Of a stretch of DNA of 64,000 nucleotides, positions 41,061-52,613 are shown piece by piece; position 1 is the stretch's first letter; every line of letters begins with the position of its first letter. Under the pieces are notes generated by a model. It was not told the origin of the DNA. It saw only the letters and a list, made by a program, of their open reading frames with translations, and ran no database searches. The stretch comes from an uncultured Oscillospiraceae bacterium (lineage in GTDB: Bacteria > Bacillota > Clostridia > Oscillospirales > Oscillospiraceae). Where the stretch lies: positions 1 to 64,000 of the forward strand of contig CALWXF010000010.1 of the NCBI GenBank assembly GCA_944385445.1, in the 5' to 3' direction. The position numbers and the translations under genes were made by a program.

Positions 41061-41089
41061 AGTTTACCAAATTATCTAGCTAAAAGCAA
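41061..41089 (-). promoter_or_regulatory. Promoter of the chimeric gene
   Basis: TTGCTT (41084-41089) and TAAACT (41061-41066), 17-base spacer. It is at the same distance from the start as the hydratase promoter, with related sequence around the -10 and ribosome site. Confidence 0.6.
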
Positions 41090-41110
41090 GAGGGAGCATA
41101 GGCAAAAGAA

Positions 41111-41140
41111 CAGGGGGAGCGGACGAGTCCGCTCCCCCTG
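41111..41140. terminator. Terminator after the small membrane-anchored protein gene
   Basis: CAGGGGGAGCGGA pairs with TCCGCTCCCCCTG around CGAG, 9 bases past the stop codon of the minus-strand gene. Confidence 0.7.
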
Positions 41141-41148
41141 GAGTTACA

Positions 41149-41655
41149 TCATTCACTTTGATAGCGATACAACAGGTGGTCATATCCGTTTGACTGCTTG
41201 GTGGCCGGGTCTAGTCCCACCAGCCACACTTCTTGGGTTCCATCTATAGCGGTTTTTACTTCCGGTTGCAACTTGTAGAGGGCATTTGGATTCTGTGCAC
41301 CCTGGATTTGGACCAGATAGGTAAGCATGGAGACGGTTTTTTCGGTGCGGTGGCGCTGGAAGATACGAATCACCAACCCCTCATCGGTCACCGTAAAGGT
41401 TTTGAATATCTGGGGGAAATAGGCGTCCACCTCAAAGAAACTTTCGACTTTCTGGATGGGGCCGTCCTGCACATCCGTCAGGTCCAGAAAGCCCTGCCGT
41501 TCCAGGTCCTCGGCTGTGGTGGAGGTGGGAAGATCGTAGATCTCCTGGGTCAGCCGGTAAAAGCTGGAGTTGTAGCGCTGGACGAGAAAGAAGGAGACCA
41601 GGCCAACGAAGAGTACGACTATCAGAAGAAGTAGTTTTTTTGTCTTTGTTGACAT
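41149..41655 (-). CDS. Small membrane-anchored protein of unknown function
   Basis: A 168-residue protein with one N-terminal membrane helix (KLLLLIVVLFVGLVSFFLV, near residues 7-25) and an extracytoplasmic domain. I do not recognise a family. The ATG at 41655 has AAAGGAGA 10 bases upstream. It follows the secreted-protein gene at 41705-42262 and may share its transcript. Confidence 0.65.
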   Translation of the reverse strand: MSTKTKKLLLLIVVLFVGLVSFFLVQRYNSSFYRLTQEIYDLPTSTTAEDLERQGFLDLTDVQDGPIQKVESFFEVDAYFPQIFKTFTVTDEGLVIRIFQRHRTEKTVSMLTYLVQIQGAQNPNALYKLQPEVKTAIDGTQEVWLVGLDPATKQSNGYDHLLYRYQSE

Positions 41656-41704
41656 AGTGCCATCTCCTTTTCGCTGAATGTGGAGAAGTGAGGAAATCAA
41701 CGTT

Positions 41705-42262
41705 TTAACCTGTTCGTGTTTTTTCCAACTCAGCTCGGATAGCGATTAGTGAATAGTCATCTACATAAACGGTATTCTGATACTCATAGTATATATATCG
41801 GTCAATCTTTTTGTGTTGAACAAGATAAGTGTGAACTAACTTAACACGATAATAATTATTATCAGCTGGAATATTCACGCTAATAGTTGAGATGCTAGGA
41901 CGTGCTGCTACAAAACCTGTACCAATTGAAATAGAAAGCATTTCCCAACTAACTGAAAGACTGACATCAACGCTAGGGCCTCCAGTCTTGGAAATTAAAA
42001 CGCTCCCTCCAGCATCAGGGAAACTAAAGCCATCACGTGGCTGGCCATCAGGTATTGTAGTAACTTCGGCTTCTTCACTTTTAAGAACTGTTATTTCTTC
42101 GCGATCACCATATTTTTTTTCAACAACATAGTGGTCACCTATACTGAGAGATTCTTGAGGGAAAACAGGTGGAGAATACGGGAAATTTAATGCGAATGCT
42201 CGGTTGGATAGCAGAGTAACAAACACGATACATGCCAAGCAGAGACTGAGACAGCGTTTCAT
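41705..42262 (-). CDS. Secreted protein of unknown function, AT-rich gene
   Basis: A 185-residue protein with a signal peptide (MKRCLSLCLACIVFVTLLSNRAFA). The mature part is beta-rich and ends in VYVDDYSLIAIRAELEKTRTG. No family recognised. The ATG at 42262 has AAAGGAGG upstream. Base composition is clearly more AT-rich than the neighbours, which suggests recent acquisition. It lies between hppA and the chimera, in a region that a tandem duplication would have reshaped. Confidence 0.65.
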   Translation of the reverse strand: MKRCLSLCLACIVFVTLLSNRAFALNFPYSPPVFPQESLSIGDHYVVEKKYGDREEITVLKSEEAEVTTIPDGQPRDGFSFPDAGGSVLISKTGGPSVDVSLSVSWEMLSISIGTGFVAARPSISTISVNIPADNNYYRVKLVHTYLVQHKKIDRYIYYEYQNTVYVDDYSLIAIRAELEKTRTG

Positions 42263-42375
42263 ATAAATTCCTCCTTTCCCAAAATCCATAGACGGAAATT
42301 CTTACAAAAATAGTGTAATCTATATGCCTATATTTGTCAATGTTGTAAAAATAAATTTTCTGGGACAACCCAAAA

Positions 42376-44502
<2,127 letters not shown>

Positions 44503-44626
44503 GAGAACTACAACTCCTTTTTCTGAAAATTTGCCAATGGGTGAACAAACTTATAACACCCCTCCCAGGGGTGGCAGGGACTTCAAGAGCAAAGAGCTGA
44601 GGGGACTTGGTATTCGATTGTAAAGC

Positions 44627-46066
44627 TCAGGAGCGCTTCCAGGCGCTGCGGCTGAAGAGCACCAGAATGGGGAAAATCTCCAGACGCCCGATAATCATAT
44701 CAAAGCTGAGAATAATTTTGCTCAGGGGGGAAAAGGCGGCAAAGTTACCCATGGGTCCCACGGCCTCCAGACCGGGTCCCACGTTGCTGATACAGGTGAT
44801 GACGGCGGTGAGGGTGGTCCCGAAGGAGAAGTTGTCCAATCCCACCACCAGAGCGGAGACAAAGGTGATGAAAATGTAGGTGGCGAAGTAGGTGTAGATG
44901 GTGCGCACCGTGGAGTCGGACAGAGGCGCTCCGTCCAGCTTCACCACGGACACCGCCCGGGGGTGGATGATGGAGCGCACCTGGGCCTTGATGGTGCGCA
45001 GAATCACCAGAATGCGGGAGCACTTCATGCCGCCGCCAGTGGACCCGGCGCAGGCGCCAATGAACATCAAAATCACCAGCAGCATCCGGGACAGCTCCGG
45101 CCAGCGGTTGAAGTCCACCGTGGAGAAGCCGGTGGTGGAGATCACCGAGGCCACCTGGAACGCTGCGGCCCGGATAGCATCAGCATATGTGGGCATGCTG
45201 GCCGCTATGTTTATGGAAATAATGATGGTGGCCAGGGTGGTGACCGCCAGAAAGAATCGCAGCTCATCACTTTTCAGTGCCTGTTTAAGCTTGCCCGTCA
45301 GAACTAAAAAGTACAGGGCAAAGTTGATGGAGAACAGAAGCATGAAAATGGTGATGATGATCTCGAAAGCGGGGTTTCCATAGGCGCCCACCGACAGATT
45401 TCGGTTGGAGAAGCCGCCGGTTCCGGCGGTGCCGAAGGCGTGGATGAGGGAGTCATAGAGGGGCATCCCGGCAATGCGCAGGCAGAACACCTGGATGGCG
45501 GTGAGTCCCAGATAGATGGTATAGAGGATTTTGGAGGACTGGGAGGCCCGGGGCACCAGCTTGCTCTTCACCGGGCCGGGGCTCTCCGCCCGGATGAGGT
45601 GGGTGGAATTGATGCCCAGGAAGGGGAGCAGAGCGGTGGTGAGGATGAGCACCCCCATGCCGCCCAGCCAGTGGGTAAAGGAGCGCCAAAAGAGCAGACC
45701 CAGAGGCAGCCCCTCGATGGCGGTGAGGATCGTGGAACCAGTGGTGGTAAAGCCGGAGATGGTCTCAAAAAAGCAGTCCACATAGGAGCCGAACTGGCCG
45801 GAGAACCAGAAGGGCAGGGCACCGAACACGCCGGACAGCACCCAGATGAGGCCCACGGAAAAGAAGCCCTCCCGGGCGAAGAATTTCCGCTCTCCCCGCA
45901 GACCAAACACGGACAACAGCCCCAGTACCACCATGATACCGATGGTTTTCAGGAAGGGAGAGGGGTCCTCTCCATAGTACAGGGCCACGCCCATGGGCAA
46001 CAGCATGGCCGCCGCCTCCACCAGCAGGGTGAACCCTGCCACACGAAATACCGTTTTAAAATTCAT
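44627..46066 (-). CDS. trkH: Potassium uptake channel subunit TrkH
   Basis: A 479-residue membrane subunit of the Trk/Ktr K+ uptake system. Four pore-loop repeats are present, for example ETISGFTTTGSTIL near 101-114, FGTAGTGGFSNRNLSVG near 212, and ACAGSTGGGMKCSRI near 335. It works with TrkA encoded just upstream; the two genes overlap by 4 bases. Lying next to hppA, it suggests linked control of ion balance. Confidence 0.94.
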   Translation of the reverse strand: MNFKTVFRVAGFTLLVEAAAMLLPMGVALYYGEDPSPFLKTIGIMVVLGLLSVFGLRGERKFFAREGFFSVGLIWVLSGVFGALPFWFSGQFGSYVDCFFETISGFTTTGSTILTAIEGLPLGLLFWRSFTHWLGGMGVLILTTALLPFLGINSTHLIRAESPGPVKSKLVPRASQSSKILYTIYLGLTAIQVFCLRIAGMPLYDSLIHAFGTAGTGGFSNRNLSVGAYGNPAFEIIITIFMLLFSINFALYFLVLTGKLKQALKSDELRFFLAVTTLATIIISINIAASMPTYADAIRAAAFQVASVISTTGFSTVDFNRWPELSRMLLVILMFIGACAGSTGGGMKCSRILVILRTIKAQVRSIIHPRAVSVVKLDGAPLSDSTVRTIYTYFATYIFITFVSALVVGLDNFSFGTTLTAVITCISNVGPGLEAVGPMGNFAAFSPLSKIILSFDMIIGRLEIFPILVLFSRSAWKRS

Positions 46067-47448
46067 AGGGCGCCTCGCAGGCCGAAGGAGTCGGCATAGA
46101 TGTCGTTGAGGTCCAGAATGCCGCTGTCTTTGGCAATGACGATGACAATGTCATCCACCTGGAGATGGCTGTTGCCCTCGGGGATGATGACCTGATCGCC
46201 CCGGACGATGCCCGCAATGAGCACGCCGTTTTTCAGCTTCAAATCCTTCAGCGAAGTGCCCAGGTTGCGAGTGGAGGAGCAGACCACAAACTCCATGGCC
46301 TCTGCCTGTCCGTTGGCGATGTGGTGCAGGGCGGTCATGCGGCTGCCCTTGGAGTTTTGAATGCCTCGCACCATGCGGAGAATCTGATAGGCGGTGGTGA
46401 GCTTGGGGGACACCACCGACTCCACCCCGGCAGAGCGGGCGATGAGGGAGTAATTCTGCCGGTTGGACTTGGCGATGATTTTGCTCACGCCGCACTGGTG
46501 GGCGTAGAGGGAGATGATGAGGTTGTCCTCGTCCCGGTCGGTGAGGGCAATGAACACATCGCTGGCGGGCATGCACTCCTCAGTGAGCAGCTCCGGGTCG
46601 GTACCGTCTCCGTGGAGGATGAGGGCGTGGGGGAACCACTCGGCCAGCTGTCGGCATCGGGCCTCGTTTTTCTCCACTACCTTGCACTGGATGCCCAGCT
46701 TCTCCAACTGCTGGAGCAGGTAGTAGGTGACCCGGCCGCCGCCGATGATGAAGGCGGAGCGGACCCGGTGGCTGTGGCGGCCCAGCACCTTGAAGAACTG
46801 GCTCACCCCGCTGGGGGTGCCCGCCACATAGACCTTATCCCCCACCTGAGGGACAAAGGAGCCGTTGGGGATCATCACCTCTGTACCCCGCTCCACGGCA
46901 CAGAAGAGGATGGGCAGATTCTTGATCTTGGTGGCCAGGTGGGATAGGGGCTGATCGGCCATGTGGTCCCCGGGCTGGACGTGGAAGGAGATGATCTCCG
47001 CCTTGCCTTTGGCAAAGGTGTCCACATCGGCGGCACTGGGCAGGCGAATCATCCGGGAGATGTCCATGGCGGCGGCGGACTCCGGGTTGATGAGCTTGGT
47101 GATGCCCAGGTCCCGGCGCAGGTTGTCCAGGTCGTCCAGGTAGTCCCGGTTGCGCACACGGGCCACGGTGTAGGGCACGCCCAGACGCTTGGCGGTGTGA
47201 CCACACAGCAGGTTGATCTCGTCCGAGCTGGTGGCAGCGACAACCACGTCCGCATCCTCCGCTCCTGCGTCCTCCAACACGATGCGGGAGGCGCAGCTGC
47301 CCTTGATGCACATCACGTCCAGCTGGTTGGAGATGCGGGTCAGGGTATCTTCGGAGATGTCCACCACGGTGATGTTGTGGTGCTCTGCGGCCAGATGGTG
47401 GGCCACGGTGGCGCCCACTTTTCCGGCTCCGGCTATGATAATATTCAA
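46063..47448 (-). CDS. trkA: Trk system NAD-binding regulator TrkA
   Basis: A 461-residue cytoplasmic regulator with two tandem RCK halves. The first opens with MNIIIAGAGKVGATVAHHLA, the Rossmann NAD/ATP site. The second opens near residue 230 with AFIIGGGRVTYYLLQQLEK. Each is followed by a TrkA-C domain. It gates TrkH. The gene follows the aminotransferase gene by 40 bases and overlaps trkH by 4. Confidence 0.95.
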   Translation of the reverse strand: MNIIIAGAGKVGATVAHHLAAEHHNITVVDISEDTLTRISNQLDVMCIKGSCASRIVLEDAGAEDADVVVAATSSDEINLLCGHTAKRLGVPYTVARVRNRDYLDDLDNLRRDLGITKLINPESAAAMDISRMIRLPSAADVDTFAKGKAEIISFHVQPGDHMADQPLSHLATKIKNLPILFCAVERGTEVMIPNGSFVPQVGDKVYVAGTPSGVSQFFKVLGRHSHRVRSAFIIGGGRVTYYLLQQLEKLGIQCKVVEKNEARCRQLAEWFPHALILHGDGTDPELLTEECMPASDVFIALTDRDEDNLIISLYAHQCGVSKIIAKSNRQNYSLIARSAGVESVVSPKLTTAYQILRMVRGIQNSKGSRMTALHHIANGQAEAMEFVVCSSTRNLGTSLKDLKLKNGVLIAGIVRGDQVIIPEGNSHLQVDDIVIVIAKDSGILDLNDIYADSFGLRGAL

Positions 47449-47488
47449 AATGAATCCTCTCGTTTCTCTCTTCTAGTTGGGGGAGGGC

Positions 47489-48676
47489 TTACACCAGTCC
47501 CCGTCGCTGGGCGGCAGCCAGCAGCCGCTCCAGGGCGGCGGTGAGCACCCCTCGGGGACAGGCCAGATTCAGGCGCATGAAGCCAGACCCGCCGTAGTTG
47601 ATGCCGTGGCTGAGGTATAGCCCTGCCTCCTGCTCCAGGAAGGTGGCCAGGGCCTCGTCGTCCAGCAAGAAGCTGGAGAAGTCGATCCAGGACAGGTAAG
47701 TGCCCTCCAGAGGGGCAATCCAGACCTGGGGGAAATGCTGGGCCATGAAGTCCCGGAGGCAGCGGTCATTTTCTCTCAGATAGGCCACCAGCTGCTCCAC
47801 CCAGGGCTCGCACTGCTCATACCCTACCTCCAGGGCCAGAGTACCGAAGGAGGAGTTGGAGTAGGCACCGGAGCGGGCCACCTCGGCTTCCAGCTTGGCC
47901 TTGTTGTCCCCGTCTGGCACAATCATGTTGCCACAGGCCAGCCCGGCCAGGGAGAAGGTCTTGCTGGCGGCCATGCCAATGACACAGTGCTTGGCGTACT
48001 CCTCTCCCAGAGAGGCGTACACGGTATGGGGGTGGTCCGGCTGGCACAGGTCACAGTGAATCTCATCGCTGATGACAAATACCCCGTGGGCCAGGCACAG
48101 CTCGCCCACCCGCTGCAGCTCCGCTCGGGTCCACACCCTCCCCACGGGATTGTGGGGGGAGCAGAGGATCATGGCGGTGGTGGTGGGCCGGGACAGCTTG
48201 TCCTCCAGGTCGTCAAAGTCCATCTCATAGCGGCCATCCACCAGCTTCAGGGGATTTTCCAGCAGGGTGCGCCCGTTGTCCCGCACCGCCCGGTAGAAGG
48301 GGGGATAGACGGGCGTCTGGATGACGATGCCGTCCCCGGGGTTGGTGAAGGCCCGGACGGCGGCGTTGAGGCCGTGGACCACGCCGGTGGTGCGGATGAT
48401 CCAGTCCCGCTGGATGTCCCAGCCGTAGCGGCGGGAGACCCAGGAGCGGATGGCGTTGTAGTAACGATCACTCCAGCCTGCATAGCCCCACAGCCCCGAG
48501 CGGGCCATCTCCTCCAGGGCCTGGATGATGGCGGGGGGAGAGCGGAATTCCATGTCTGCCACAGACAGGGGGACCACACCGGGCTGGGGATTGGGCCCCA
48601 TCAGGTCCCACTTCTCCACCTCCACGCCGATGCGGGGGGGAATGGGCTGGTCGAAGAATTGATTCACGGGAGACAC
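47489..48676 (-). CDS. MalY/PatB-type pyridoxal-phosphate C-S lyase or aminotransferase
   Basis: A 395-residue fold-type I PLP enzyme of the MalY/PatB group, usually cystathionine beta-lyases. Landmarks are PLSVADMEFRSPPAI near the start, ILCSPHNPVGRVW near 169, VISDEIHCDL near 201, and the PLP lysine in GMAASKTFSLAGL near 237. Whether it acts as beta-lyase or aminotransferase is not decided here. It is 40 bases upstream of trkA and may be read into trkAH. Confidence 0.9.
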   Translation of the reverse strand: MSPVNQFFDQPIPPRIGVEVEKWDLMGPNPQPGVVPLSVADMEFRSPPAIIQALEEMARSGLWGYAGWSDRYYNAIRSWVSRRYGWDIQRDWIIRTTGVVHGLNAAVRAFTNPGDGIVIQTPVYPPFYRAVRDNGRTLLENPLKLVDGRYEMDFDDLEDKLSRPTTTAMILCSPHNPVGRVWTRAELQRVGELCLAHGVFVISDEIHCDLCQPDHPHTVYASLGEEYAKHCVIGMAASKTFSLAGLACGNMIVPDGDNKAKLEAEVARSGAYSNSSFGTLALEVGYEQCEPWVEQLVAYLRENDRCLRDFMAQHFPQVWIAPLEGTYLSWIDFSSFLLDDEALATFLEQEAGLYLSHGINYGGSGFMRLNLACPRGVLTAALERLLAAAQRRGLV

Positions 48677-48803
48677 TCCTCACAATGATAGCGGTATTTT
48701 CTAAAATCATATCACATCTGCACAACTGCCGCAAGGTCTAACCTACAAAATGCTGGCAGAATCACAAGACAGGAAGAATGTGACAGGGCAGGGGAGAAAG
48801 AGA

Positions 48804-48841
48804 AAAGGACTTGCCGCAGGATAAACTGCGACAAGTCCTTT
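48804..48841 (-). terminator. Terminator of the rplJL transcript
   Basis: AAAGGACTTGCCGCAG pairs with CTGCGACAAGTCCTTT around a 6-base loop, with T-rich sequence following on the minus strand. Confidence 0.85.
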
Positions 48842-48864
48842 CAAAGACAATGGGAGAAGTAAAA

Positions 48865-49236
48865 TTACTTCAGCTCCACCTTGGCGCCAACCTCTTCCAG
48901 CTTGGCCTTCAGAGCCTCGGCGTCCTCCTTGGAGATGCCCTCCTTCAGAGCCTTGGGAGCGGACTCGACCATAGCCTTGGCGTCAGCCAGGCCCAGGCCG
49001 GTGATCTCACGGACAACCTTGATGACCTTGATCTTCTCGGAGCCGATCTCAGTCAGCACCACGTCGAACTCGGTCTTCTCCTCAGCGGGAGCAGCAGCAG
49101 CGCCAGCGGCGGGAGCGGCCATGGCGGCGGCGGAAACACCGAACTCCTCCTCCAGGGCCTTGACGAGCTCGTTGAGCTCCAGAACGGTCAGGGACTTAAC
49201 CTCTTCGATCATAGCAGTAATCTTCTCGCTAGCCAT
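48865..49236 (-). CDS. rplL: Ribosomal protein L7/L12
   Basis: A 123-residue stalk protein. The N-terminal dimer domain (about 1-30) is followed by an alanine-rich hinge ([17 protein letters not shown]) and the globular C-terminal domain ([27 protein letters not shown]) that contacts elongation factors. It follows rplJ by 70 bases, with GGAGG before the start. Their expression is controlled by the L10 leader upstream. Confidence 0.98.
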   Translation of the reverse strand: MASEKITAMIEEVKSLTVLELNELVKALEEEFGVSAAAMAAPAAGAAAAPAEEKTEFDVVLTEIGSEKIKVIKVVREITGLGLADAKAMVESAPKALKEGISKEDAEALKAKLEEVGAKVELK

Positions 49237-49306
49237 GATGAAATACCTCCTTAAATAAATAATATAAAGTAGAATGTGGGCGGGTCAGGGTTGACCCGAT
49301 GCTGAA

Positions 49307-49840
49307 TTATTCAGCGGCAGTCTCCTCAGCAGCAGCAACGGGCTCGCCGTCCTTCTCGGCGATGGCCTTCAGGACGATAGCCAGGCTGGTAATGGGAGCC
49401 AGCATCATGCCGAGCAGCTGAGCCACCAGGCCGTCCTTAGAGGGCAGCTCGGCCAGAGCGGCGATGTCCTCCAGGGGGAGCACCTGGCCGTCCATAAAGC
49501 CGGCCTTGATGTTGAAACGGTCGCCCATCTGCTTGGCGTACTTGTTGATAATACGCATGGGAGCGATGGGGTCGTCCTTGGAGATGGCAATGGAAGTAGT
49601 ACCGTTGAGCACTTCATCCAGCTCGCTCAGACCGACGTTGTCGGCGGCACGGCGCAGCAGGGTGTTCTTCACGACGGAATATTCCACACCATTCTCTCTC
49701 AGCTCAGCACGCAGAGCAGTGTCCTCGGCCACGGTGATACCCTTGTAGTCCACCAGCACACCGGAAGAAGCGCTCTGCAGGGTCTCGGTCAGAGAGGCCA
49801 CGATGGCTTGCTTTTCACTGAGAACCTTTGCGTTAGGCAT
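49307..49840 (-). CDS. rplJ: Ribosomal protein L10
   Basis: A 177-residue stalk-base protein that anchors L7/L12 dimers. Typical segments are VDYKGITVAEDTALRAELRE, VVKNTLLRRA and the C-terminal helix that carries L7/L12. The ATG at 49840 has GGAGGTG upstream. The long untranslated leader in front contains the L10-binding RNA, giving autogenous control. Confidence 0.97.
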   Translation of the reverse strand: MPNAKVLSEKQAIVASLTETLQSASSGVLVDYKGITVAEDTALRAELRENGVEYSVVKNTLLRRAADNVGLSELDEVLNGTTSIAISKDDPIAPMRIINKYAKQMGDRFNIKAGFMDGQVLPLEDIAALAELPSKDGLVAQLLGMMLAPITSLAIVLKAIAEKDGEPVAAAEETAAE

Positions 49841-49869
49841 TTGGAATTCACCTCCGGAAAATTTAGTGC

Positions 49870-49992
49870 AGCGGTCTTTGCACAAAGCAAAAACGCCGCT
49901 TTCGTGTCAAGACGAAAACAGCGCAAACATATCGTTATGAGCTGTATTCTCGGTAGGATTTACGGCTTGTGCCACCTACTGTCTCCGAACAC
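49870..49992 (-). ncRNA. Ribosomal protein L10 leader
   Basis: On the minus strand GAGACAGTAGGTGGC, then AAATCCTACCGAG, the conserved kink-turn pairing (AGTAGG with CCTAC) of the Firmicute L10 leader. A downstream stem built on AAAGCGGCG/CGCCGCTTT-like sequence could be the attenuator. Its place directly before rplJ fits autoregulation by L10(L12)4. Confidence 0.85.
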
Positions 49993-50115
49993 GAAGTGTA
50001 TTATATCAACCCGGGAGGGGTTTGTCAAGCAAAAACCTCCCGAATTGGATATAATTTTGGGGAAATACCCGGGCCCTGCCCATGCCGGGGGCATGGGCAG
50101 GGCGCAGGGATCAAA

Positions 50116-50814
50116 TTAGTTGCCGAACTTGGCGGCGCTGACCTTCACGCCGGGGCCCATGGTGGAAGCAGCCACACAGCTCTTCACATACTGGCCCTTA
50201 GCGGCGGCGGGCTTGGCCTTGACGATGGCGGTCATCAGAGCGTTGAGGTTGTCAGAGAGCTTCTCAGCGCCGAAGGAGACCTTGCCGATGGGGCAGTGGA
50301 TGATGTTGGTCTTGTCCAGACGATACTCCACCTTACCGGCCTTGATCTCGTTGACAGCCTGGGTCACGTTGGGGGTCACGGTGCCAGCCTTGGGGGAGGG
50401 CATCAGGCCCTTGGGGCCCAGAACCTTACCCAGACGGCCAACCACGCCCATCATGTCGGGGGTAGCCACGACCACGTCGAAGTCGAACCAGTTTTCCTTC
50501 TGAATCTTCTCCACCATGTCCATATCGCCCACGAAGTCGGCGCCGGCGGCACGGGCCTCCTCGGCCTTGTCGCCCTTGGCGAAGACCAGCACACGGGCAG
50601 TCTTGCCGGTGCCGTGGGGGAGAACGATGGCGCCACGGACCTGCTGGTCGGCGTGACGGGAGTCAACGCCCAGCTTCACATGCAGCTCCACGGTCTCGTC
50701 GAACTTGGCGGTAGCGGTCTTGATGACCAGCTCCATGGCCTCATTCACATCATACTGAGCAGCGCGGTCGATGAGCTTCGCGCTGTCCACATACTTCTTA
50801 CCCTTAGTTGCCAT
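50116..50814 (-). CDS. rplA: Ribosomal protein L1
   Basis: A 232-residue L1-stalk protein of the large subunit. Family segments are [30 protein letters not shown] near residue 42, [15 protein letters not shown] near 135, and a C-terminal [22 protein letters not shown]. It follows rplK after 20 bases. The rplKA pair is one of the two classic translationally regulated units of this cluster. Confidence 0.98.
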   Translation of the reverse strand: MATKGKKYVDSAKLIDRAAQYDVNEAMELVIKTATAKFDETVELHVKLGVDSRHADQQVRGAIVLPHGTGKTARVLVFAKGDKAEEARAAGADFVGDMDMVEKIQKENWFDFDVVVATPDMMGVVGRLGKVLGPKGLMPSPKAGTVTPNVTQAVNEIKAGKVEYRLDKTNIIHCPIGKVSFGAEKLSDNLNALMTAIVKAKPAAAKGQYVKSCVAASTMGPGVKVSAAKFGN

Positions 50815-50834
50815 TGCTTATGTCCTCCTTTCCC

Positions 50835-51260
50835 TTACTCTTCCACCAGAACGCCCATGGAACGGGCAGTGCCGGCGATCATGCTCATGGCGCTCTCCAG
50901 GCTGGAGGCGTTCAGGTCGGGCATCTTGGTCTCGGCGATCTTCTGCAGATCGGCCTTGCTCAGGGTAGCCACCTTGGTCTTGTTGGGCACGCCGGAGCCG
51001 GACTCAATGCCGCAGGCCTTCTTGATGAGCACGGGGGCGGGGGGAGTCTTGGTCACGAAGGTGAAGGAACGGTCGGCATACACGGTGATGACCACGGGGA
51101 TGATCAGGCCCATGTCCTTCTTGGTGCGCTCGTTGAACTCCTTGGTGAAAGCGGCGATGTTCACGCCGTGCTGACCCAGAGCAGGACCAACAGGGGGGGC
51201 GGGAGTTGCCTGACCGGCGGGGATCTGAAGCTTTACATATCCAGTAACTTTCTGTGCCAT
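50835..51260 (-). CDS. rplK: Ribosomal protein L11
   Basis: A 141-residue protein of the GTPase-associated centre. The N-terminal domain has [26 protein letters not shown], and the C-terminal RNA-binding domain ends in [20 protein letters not shown]. The ATG at 51260 starts the universal [13 protein letters not shown]; the upstream in-frame start adds four residues and is unlikely. Confidence 0.98.
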   Translation of the reverse strand: MAQKVTGYVKLQIPAGQATPAPPVGPALGQHGVNIAAFTKEFNERTKKDMGLIIPVVITVYADRSFTFVTKTPPAPVLIKKACGIESGSGVPNKTKVATLSKADLQKIAETKMPDLNASSLESAMSMIAGTARSMGVLVEE

Positions 51261-51342
51261 TTGAAACAGCACCTCCTACATAAAATGTGGTGGTGACGGA
51301 GCAGCATGTGCTCCTCCCACGGTTTGCGACGGAACTCTTCCG

Positions 51343-51864
51343 TCAGTTGAGAGGCTCGACCTGGTCCAGTTCCAGCTCGACGGGGGTCTCCCGTCCGAAC
51401 ATGGAAACCACCACCCGAACTTTGCTGCGCTCGGTGTCGATTTCCTCCACGGTGCCAATGAAGGACTCCAAGGCACCATCGGTGATTTTCACGTTGTCAC
51501 CCACGGCATAGGACACCATGACCTCACGCTTCTCCACGCCCAGAGCGGCGATCTCCTCGTCAGTGAGGGGGATGGCCTTGTTGGCGGAGCCCACGAATCC
51601 GGTGACGCCACGGATGTTGCGCACCAGGTGCCAGGTCTCATCGGTCATGACCATTTTGACCAGCACATAGCCGGGGAACACTTTGCGCTCCACGGTCTTG
51701 GGGCCGTTGTCGGTGATCTCGGTGACGGTCTCCATGGGGATGGAGACCTCGGCAATGACGTCGTGCATGTTGCGGTTTTCCACGGCCTGCTCAATGGAGA
51801 CGGCTACGGTGTTCTCATAGCCGGAGTAGGTGTGGGCCACATACCATTTCATTTCCTCAGCCAT
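51343..51864 (-). CDS. nusG: Transcription termination/antitermination factor NusG
   Basis: A 173-residue RNA-polymerase-binding factor. The NGN domain (about 1-115) starts KWYVAHTYSGYENTVA and has FPGYVLVKMVMTDETWHLVRNIRGVTGFVG. The C-terminal KOW domain starts VGDNVKITDGALESFIGTVEEI. It lies 12 bases after secE. A small stem (GACGGA/TCCGTC, about 51320-51345) follows the stop codon, before rplK. Confidence 0.97.
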   Translation of the reverse strand: MAEEMKWYVAHTYSGYENTVAVSIEQAVENRNMHDVIAEVSIPMETVTEITDNGPKTVERKVFPGYVLVKMVMTDETWHLVRNIRGVTGFVGSANKAIPLTDEEIAALGVEKREVMVSYAVGDNVKITDGALESFIGTVEEIDTERSKVRVVVSMFGRETPVELELDQVEPLN

Positions 51865-51876
51865 TGTGTTGACCTC

Positions 51877-52170
51877 TTATGCGAAGAGCTTGAGCAGGGC
51901 TTCGACCACCTGACGGGCGATCAGATCGAAGACCCAGATGAACACGCCCACCAGGAGCACGCAGACGATGACAGTGCCTACGTTCTTCAGGGTATCCTTG
52001 CCGGAGGGCCAAGTGACCTTCTTCAGCTCACCCTTCAAGTCCTTCACCCAACGGGCGAGACGGTTCGGCTTTTTGTCCTTCTTCTTCGCAGCAGTCTTGG
52101 CCTTCTTATCGGCGGAGCTTACGGACTCCTTGCCGGCGACGGCCTCATCACGCTTGTTCAGTTCAGACAT
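51877..52170 (-). CDS. secE: Preprotein translocase subunit SecE
   Basis: A 97-residue SecE. The charged N-terminus carries many lysines, and the conserved amphipathic helix is KDLKGELKKVTWPSGKDTLKNV. One membrane helix follows (GTVIVCVLLVGVFIWVFDLI). It clamps SecY. It lies between rpmG and nusG, the usual bacterial order. Confidence 0.96.
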   Translation of the reverse strand: MSELNKRDEAVAGKESVSSADKKAKTAAKKKDKKPNRLARWVKDLKGELKKVTWPSGKDTLKNVGTVIVCVLLVGVFIWVFDLIARQVVEALLKLFA

Positions 52171-52203
52171 TCTTGTACCCTTCTTTCTTTGAGCGAGGGC
52201 TCA

Positions 52204-52368
52204 TTACTTGGTTTCGGTGTGCAGAGTGTGCTTTCTGCAGAAGGGGCAGTACTTGTTGAGCTCCAGACGCTCAGTGGTGTTGCGCTTGTTTTTGTTGGTG
52301 TTGTAGTTACGCTGCTTGCACTCAGAACAACGCAGGGTAATCTTCACACGGCTACCGGCTTTCGCCAT
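52204..52368 (-). CDS. rpmG: Ribosomal protein L33 (zinc-binding form)
   Basis: A 54-residue protein with both CxxC pairs (CSECK near 15 and CPFCR near 42), so this is the zinc-dependent form. GGAGG lies 8 bases before the ATG at 52368. It is the first gene of the minus-strand ribosomal cluster and lies 33 bases before secE. Confidence 0.95.
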   Translation of the reverse strand: MAKAGSRVKITLRCSECKQRNYNTNKNKRNTTERLELNKYCPFCRKHTLHTETK

Positions 52369-52584
52369 TCTCGGCACCTCCTTTTGAATTTGCCGCCCGG
52401 CAGCAAAAAACGCCGGAACGGCCATGGCCAATTCCAGCGCTTCAAAAGGGTGCCGGGGCACCCTACATCTGCTACGGGAAACCGGCCTTTGCCTCCCTGT
52501 GACCCTACCGAAGAGGGGAGAGGGTTTTTGTGTTCATCCCGTAAAAATGCGCACAAAAAGAAAGCCCTGCTCACAGGTGCAACC

Positions 52585-52613
52585 AGCATATCACAGAGGG
52601 GAGGGGTTGTCAA
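52585..52613 (-). promoter_or_regulatory. Promoter of the rpmG-secE-nusG cluster
   Basis: TTGACA (52608-52613) and TATGCT (52585-52590) on the minus strand, 17-base spacer. The -35 shares six bases with the -35 of the divergent ruvX promoter. Confidence 0.65.
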
